Shown here piece after piece: positions 10,416-13,009 of a DNA stretch of 13,009 bases. This stretch comes from a bacterium (GTDB lineage: Bacteria > Patescibacteriota > UBA1384 > XYA2-FULL-43-10 > 1-14-0-10-43-13). The stretch's first letter is position 1. Each line of letters begins with the position of its first letter. The position numbers and the translations under genes are program-made. The stretch is from positions 1 through 13,009 of the forward strand of contig JAUSKR010000053.1 of assembly GCA_030649445.1 (NCBI GenBank), given 5' to 3'. The notes under the pieces were generated by a model. It was given only the letters and a program-made list of their open reading frames with translations. It searched no databases and was not told where the DNA came from.

Positions 10416-12617
10416 ATGGGCCGACGCCGGATTCATCCGAAGAAAAAACCAAGAAAGAAGTGGTATCAGACCGAGAACGAGTGGGGGGACTTTGTCTTTG
10501 ACAAGTCGCTCGGCTTGTCAAATGAGACTTGGAAGATCATTTTCTCGCTGATAATGATCATTTTTGCGGTGGTTTTTATGCTTGGTTTTATTGGCAAGGC
10601 CGGTATTCTCGGCTTGACTTTTTCGGCCCTGATCAGTAAACTGTTTGGCAATTTTACTGCCTATGTCTTTACAATTATTCTCTTCTATGTCGGCGTTATG
10701 TTGCTAATTCCGAGAAAAAAATACCGCATTGCTGAGTTTATCGGCCTCGCTTTGCTGTTGATTTCTTTTCCGATCTTTCTGCATCTTTTCATTCCTGAGG
10801 AGGCCGCAAGGGAAGCGGCCTTGAGCGGCCAAAATGGTGGGACAATTGGTTTTTTGATTTCGGGACCACTCAGAGCCGCCATCGGTTTGTTTCCAACCTT
10901 TCTTTTGAGCATCGCCTCAATCGTCATCTCTCTTTTGATGATTTTTGATTTTTCCTTAATTGCATTTCTTGGCCTGAAGTCAGCGGAAGAGGGTGAAAAC
11001 GAGGGTAATCTTAACATCAATTCCATCGACGCCAAGGTCTCGGTTTTTGAGGCAGTCAGACGACGATTTAGCGGCAGAAGACGGCCGAAATTTGCTGAGG
11101 AATCAAGAGCGCCAGTACTGGAGATTTCCAGGGAATTGTCGACTGTCGGCAAAAAAGATTCCAACTGGGAGTATCCCTCAATCGAACTGCTCAAGGAACT
11201 GGACGAAGTTGCTGATCCGGGCAATATTTATAAAAATGCTGAGGCGATTCAGAAGTGCCTGAAGACTTTTGGTGTCGAAGTGGCACTTGGCGATGCCAAT
11301 GTCGGACCGACGGTAACACAATATACGATCAAGCCGAGCGAAGGCACCAAGCTGAACCAAATTGTCGCCCGCCAAAACGATCTGGCTCTGGCACTGTCAG
11401 CCAAAAGTATTAGAATCGAAGCACCGATCCCGGGTAAAAACGCTGTCGGTGTTGAAATTCCCAACAAAAATGTCGCCAAGGTGACTTTGCGGGAAATTTT
11501 ACTATCAAGTCAGTTTAAAGCCCAAAAAAGCAAATTAGGTTTGGCCTTGGGGCGTGATGTTGCCGGTGAACCAGTGGCGATTGATTTAGAGAAGATGCCT
11601 CATCTGATGATTGCTGGTGCGACTGGTTCCGGCAAGTCAGTTTGTATCAACTCGATCATTACTTCACTTCTTTTTAATAATTCGCCAAGCGACTTACGGC
11701 TGATGCTTGTCGATCCCAAACGTGTCGAGCTGATCGGTTACAACGATATTCCTCATCTTTTAACTCCGGTCGTTGTCGATGTCGACAAGACTGTCTCGGC
11801 GTTGAAATGGACGGTCTGGGAAATGGAAAGGCGTTACAAGATGTTTTCTGAGCTAAGTCGGCGCAATATTTCCGCCTACAATGCCGCTCCCGGTCCAGAG
11901 GGCAAGCTACCATTTATTGTCATTGTCATCGACGAATTGGCCGATCTGATGGCGACTTCTTCGAAGGAAGTGGAAGGCTCAGTTGTCCGAATTGCCCAAA
12001 TGGCTCGAGCGACGGGAATACATTTAATTGTTGCGACTCAGCGTCCATCTGTTGATGTTCTGACCGGTTTGATCAAAGCCAACATCAACTCGCGACTTGC
12101 TTTTGCCACCGCTTCACAGGTGGATTCCAGAACAATTCTGGATATGTCCGGCGCCGAGAAATTATTGGGAAATGGTGATATGCTCTTTATGGCATCAGGC
12201 GTCAAACCACGCCGCGTTCAGGGCTGTTTTGTTTCCGATCCGGAGATCGAGGAGCTGGTTAAGTTCTTGAAAGAAAAGTCCGAGCCACAATACGAAGAGT
12301 CAATTTTGTCTTTTGGTCGGTCTGCTCATGGTGCGGCTGGCGGCGCCAACGGTTCTGGTGAAGACGATCTTTATAACGAGGCAATGGATTTGGTCGTCAA
12401 TGCCGGCAAAGCTTCAGCTTCACTTCTACAGCGCCGGCTCAAAGTTGGCTATGCCCGCGCCGCCAGACTGCTTGATATTCTTGAGGCAAACGGGGTTGTC
12501 GGACCAGCCGACGGTGCTAAGCCACGCGACATTTTGGTGTCCGGAGGATTTTCGGGGTACAATGGTGACAGCCAAAGTGGTTACGGCGACGAAGACAGTG
12601 ATACTCGGCAATATTAA
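10416..12617 (+). CDS. ftsK: DNA translocase FtsK/SpoIIIE
   Basis: 733 residues. Hexameric ATP-driven dsDNA pump at the division septum that clears and resolves chromosome ends. A basic N-terminus (GRRRIHPKKKPRKKW) precedes about four membrane segments: residues 40-60, 80-98, 105-125 and roughly 153-185. A linker (about 190-250) is short compared with E. coli FtsK. The alpha domain follows (WEYPSIELLKELDE, then the VGPTVTQYTIKPSEGTKL region). The RecA-like motor has Walker A G401-ATGSGK-S408 and Walker B IVIVIDELADLM (D506, E507), plus ATQRPSVDVLTGLIKANI. The C-terminal winged-helix gamma domain (about 652-700, LYNEAMDLVVNAGKASASL then RRLKVGYARAARLLDILE) would read polar DNA motifs. The end is Gly/Asp/Ser-rich. 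GAGG lies 5 nt before the ATG. It is followed closely by a RodZ-like gene, linking division and cell shape. Confidence 0.97.
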   Translation: MGRRRIHPKKKPRKKWYQTENEWGDFVFDKSLGLSNETWKIIFSLIMIIFAVVFMLGFIGKAGILGLTFSALISKLFGNFTAYVFTIILFYVGVMLLIPRKKYRIAEFIGLALLLISFPIFLHLFIPEEAAREAALSGQNGGTIGFLISGPLRAAIGLFPTFLLSIASIVISLLMIFDFSLIAFLGLKSAEEGENEGNLNINSIDAKVSVFEAVRRRFSGRRRPKFAEESRAPVLEISRELSTVGKKDSNWEYPSIELLKELDEVADPGNIYKNAEAIQKCLKTFGVEVALGDANVGPTVTQYTIKPSEGTKLNQIVARQNDLALALSAKSIRIEAPIPGKNAVGVEIPNKNVAKVTLREILLSSQFKAQKSKLGLALGRDVAGEPVAIDLEKMPHLMIAGATGSGKSVCINSIITSLLFNNSPSDLRLMLVDPKRVELIGYNDIPHLLTPVVVDVDKTVSALKWTVWEMERRYKMFSELSRRNISAYNAAPGPEGKLPFIVIVIDELADLMATSSKEVEGSVVRIAQMARATGIHLIVATQRPSVDVLTGLIKANINSRLAFATASQVDSRTILDMSGAEKLLGNGDMLFMASGVKPRRVQGCFVSDPEIEELVKFLKEKSEPQYEESILSFGRSAHGAAGGANGSGEDDLYNEAMDLVVNAGKASASLLQRRLKVGYARAARLLDILEANGVVGPADGAKPRDILVSGGFSGYNGDSQSGYGDEDSDTRQY

Positions 12618-12621
12618 ATAG

Positions 12622-12650
12622 GTAACCTCAGTAACTTAAGTCACCTAGGT
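12622..12650. repeat. Nonamer-type tandem repeat between ftsK and the RodZ-like gene
   Basis: Three 9-nt words in series, GTAACCTCA (12622), GTAACTTAA (12631) and GTCACCTAG (12640), then GTA. They fill nearly all of the 39-nt spacer, and the last word runs into the AGG that could serve as ribosome-binding site for the next gene. Confidence 0.6.
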
Positions 12651-12656
12651 AGAAAT

Positions 12657-13009
12657 ATGGTCAATGGTTTTAAAAAAAGATTGATTGCGACCGATAAATC
12701 TCTCGGAGAATTTTTGAAAGAAGCCCGGAATCAAAAAGAGATGACGATCGAATGCGCCGAAACCGCCTGCAAGGTTAAAGCGAAATATCTGACCGATCTC
12801 GAAGCGGGCAATTGGCAGTCTCTGCCATCACTAGTTTATGTCCGTGGCTTTGTTTTGGCCTATGCCAAATGTCTGTCTCTGGATAAAAAGGAAGTCGAAC
12901 AACTCTTCTGGCGGGAATATGGTTTTATCGACCGCCAAGGCAAAGAAAATTTAAGTTATCATGCTGTTCTTGGCGACAAAAAAGTTTTGATTACTCAGGA
13001 GTTAACCGT
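12657..13009 (+). CDS. RodZ-like helix-turn-helix protein (5' part)
   Basis: 117 codons are visible and the gene runs off the window. Residues 15-80 form the helix-turn-helix of the RodZ family: LGEFLKEARNQKEMTIE, then KYLTDLEAGNWQSLPS, then YVRGFVLAYAKCLSLDKKE. RodZ is a membrane protein that ties MreB to the cell-wall elongation machinery. The transmembrane segment and periplasmic part would lie beyond 13009 and cannot be confirmed. The start ATG at 12657 follows ftsK by 39 nt with a modest AGG 8-10 nt upstream, so the two are likely cotranscribed. Residues 100-117 (SYHAVLGDKKVLITQELT) already leave the helix-turn-helix. Confidence 0.85.
   Translation, partial: MVNGFKKRLIATDKSLGEFLKEARNQKEMTIECAETACKVKAKYLTDLEAGNWQSLPSLVYVRGFVLAYAKCLSLDKKEVEQLFWREYGFIDRQGKENLSYHAVLGDKKVLITQELT

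Noticed and set aside
10685..11224. 179-codon open frame antisense to ftsK
   Set aside because: Lies wholly within the membrane and linker part of FtsK on the other strand; no ribosome-binding site or family match.

Overview
The window looks like a chromosomal segment of a Candidate Phyla Radiation (Patescibacteria) bacterium. The reasons are moderate GC content, compact housekeeping genes, a ribosomal protein S6 with a long charged tail, a 'four helix bundle suffix' protein of the kind common in those genomes, and intergenic spacers packed with short palindromic repeats. The phylum is an inference; no rRNA gene is present to confirm it. No plasmid, prophage, CRISPR or rRNA/tRNA feature was seen.

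Layout. 1-330: the 3' end of a GC-rich small gene, a hairpin terminator and a palindromic repeat. 332-3490, minus strand: the translation/replication operon rpsF-ssb-rpsR (S6, SSB, S18), followed by efp (elongation factor P) and a PRC-barrel protein. It is read from an extended -10 promoter at about 3462-3490, with a structured leader. 3497-4716: an accessory island. It holds two tiny membrane-protein genes on the minus strand with their own promoter, then a four-helix-bundle gene on the plus strand bracketed by G-rich nonamer arrays. 4722-5801, minus strand: ychF. 5802-6384: a repeat, a promoter, a GC-rich zinc-ribbon-like mini-gene and a strong hairpin. 6385-13009, plus strand: a D-2-hydroxyacid (probably D-lactate) dehydrogenase, a family 4 uracil-DNA glycosylase, RNase J, FtsK/SpoIIIE translocase and the start of a RodZ-like gene.

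How the genes fit together. Most are ordinary information-processing and cell-division genes: ribosome (S6, S18, EF-P, YchF), DNA (SSB, UDG, FtsK), RNA decay (RNase J), fermentation (D-LDH) and cell shape (RodZ-like).

What stands out is the repeat content. Degenerate tandem words with periods of 7 or 9 nt, often in facing inverted arms, fill the spacers between operon genes and also enter coding regions: the S6 tail, a YchF loop and the linker of the four-helix-bundle protein. The four-helix-bundle gene starts 7 nt after one G-rich nonamer array and ends inside an inverted one. The last nonamer of the upstream array supplies a perfect TATAAT at the right distance for a leaderless start. This is the best candidate here for an undescribed system: a repeat family linked to a four-helix-bundle gene. 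A second theme is three GC-rich mini-gene units with similar ribosome-binding contexts and strong hairpins just before and after the genes.
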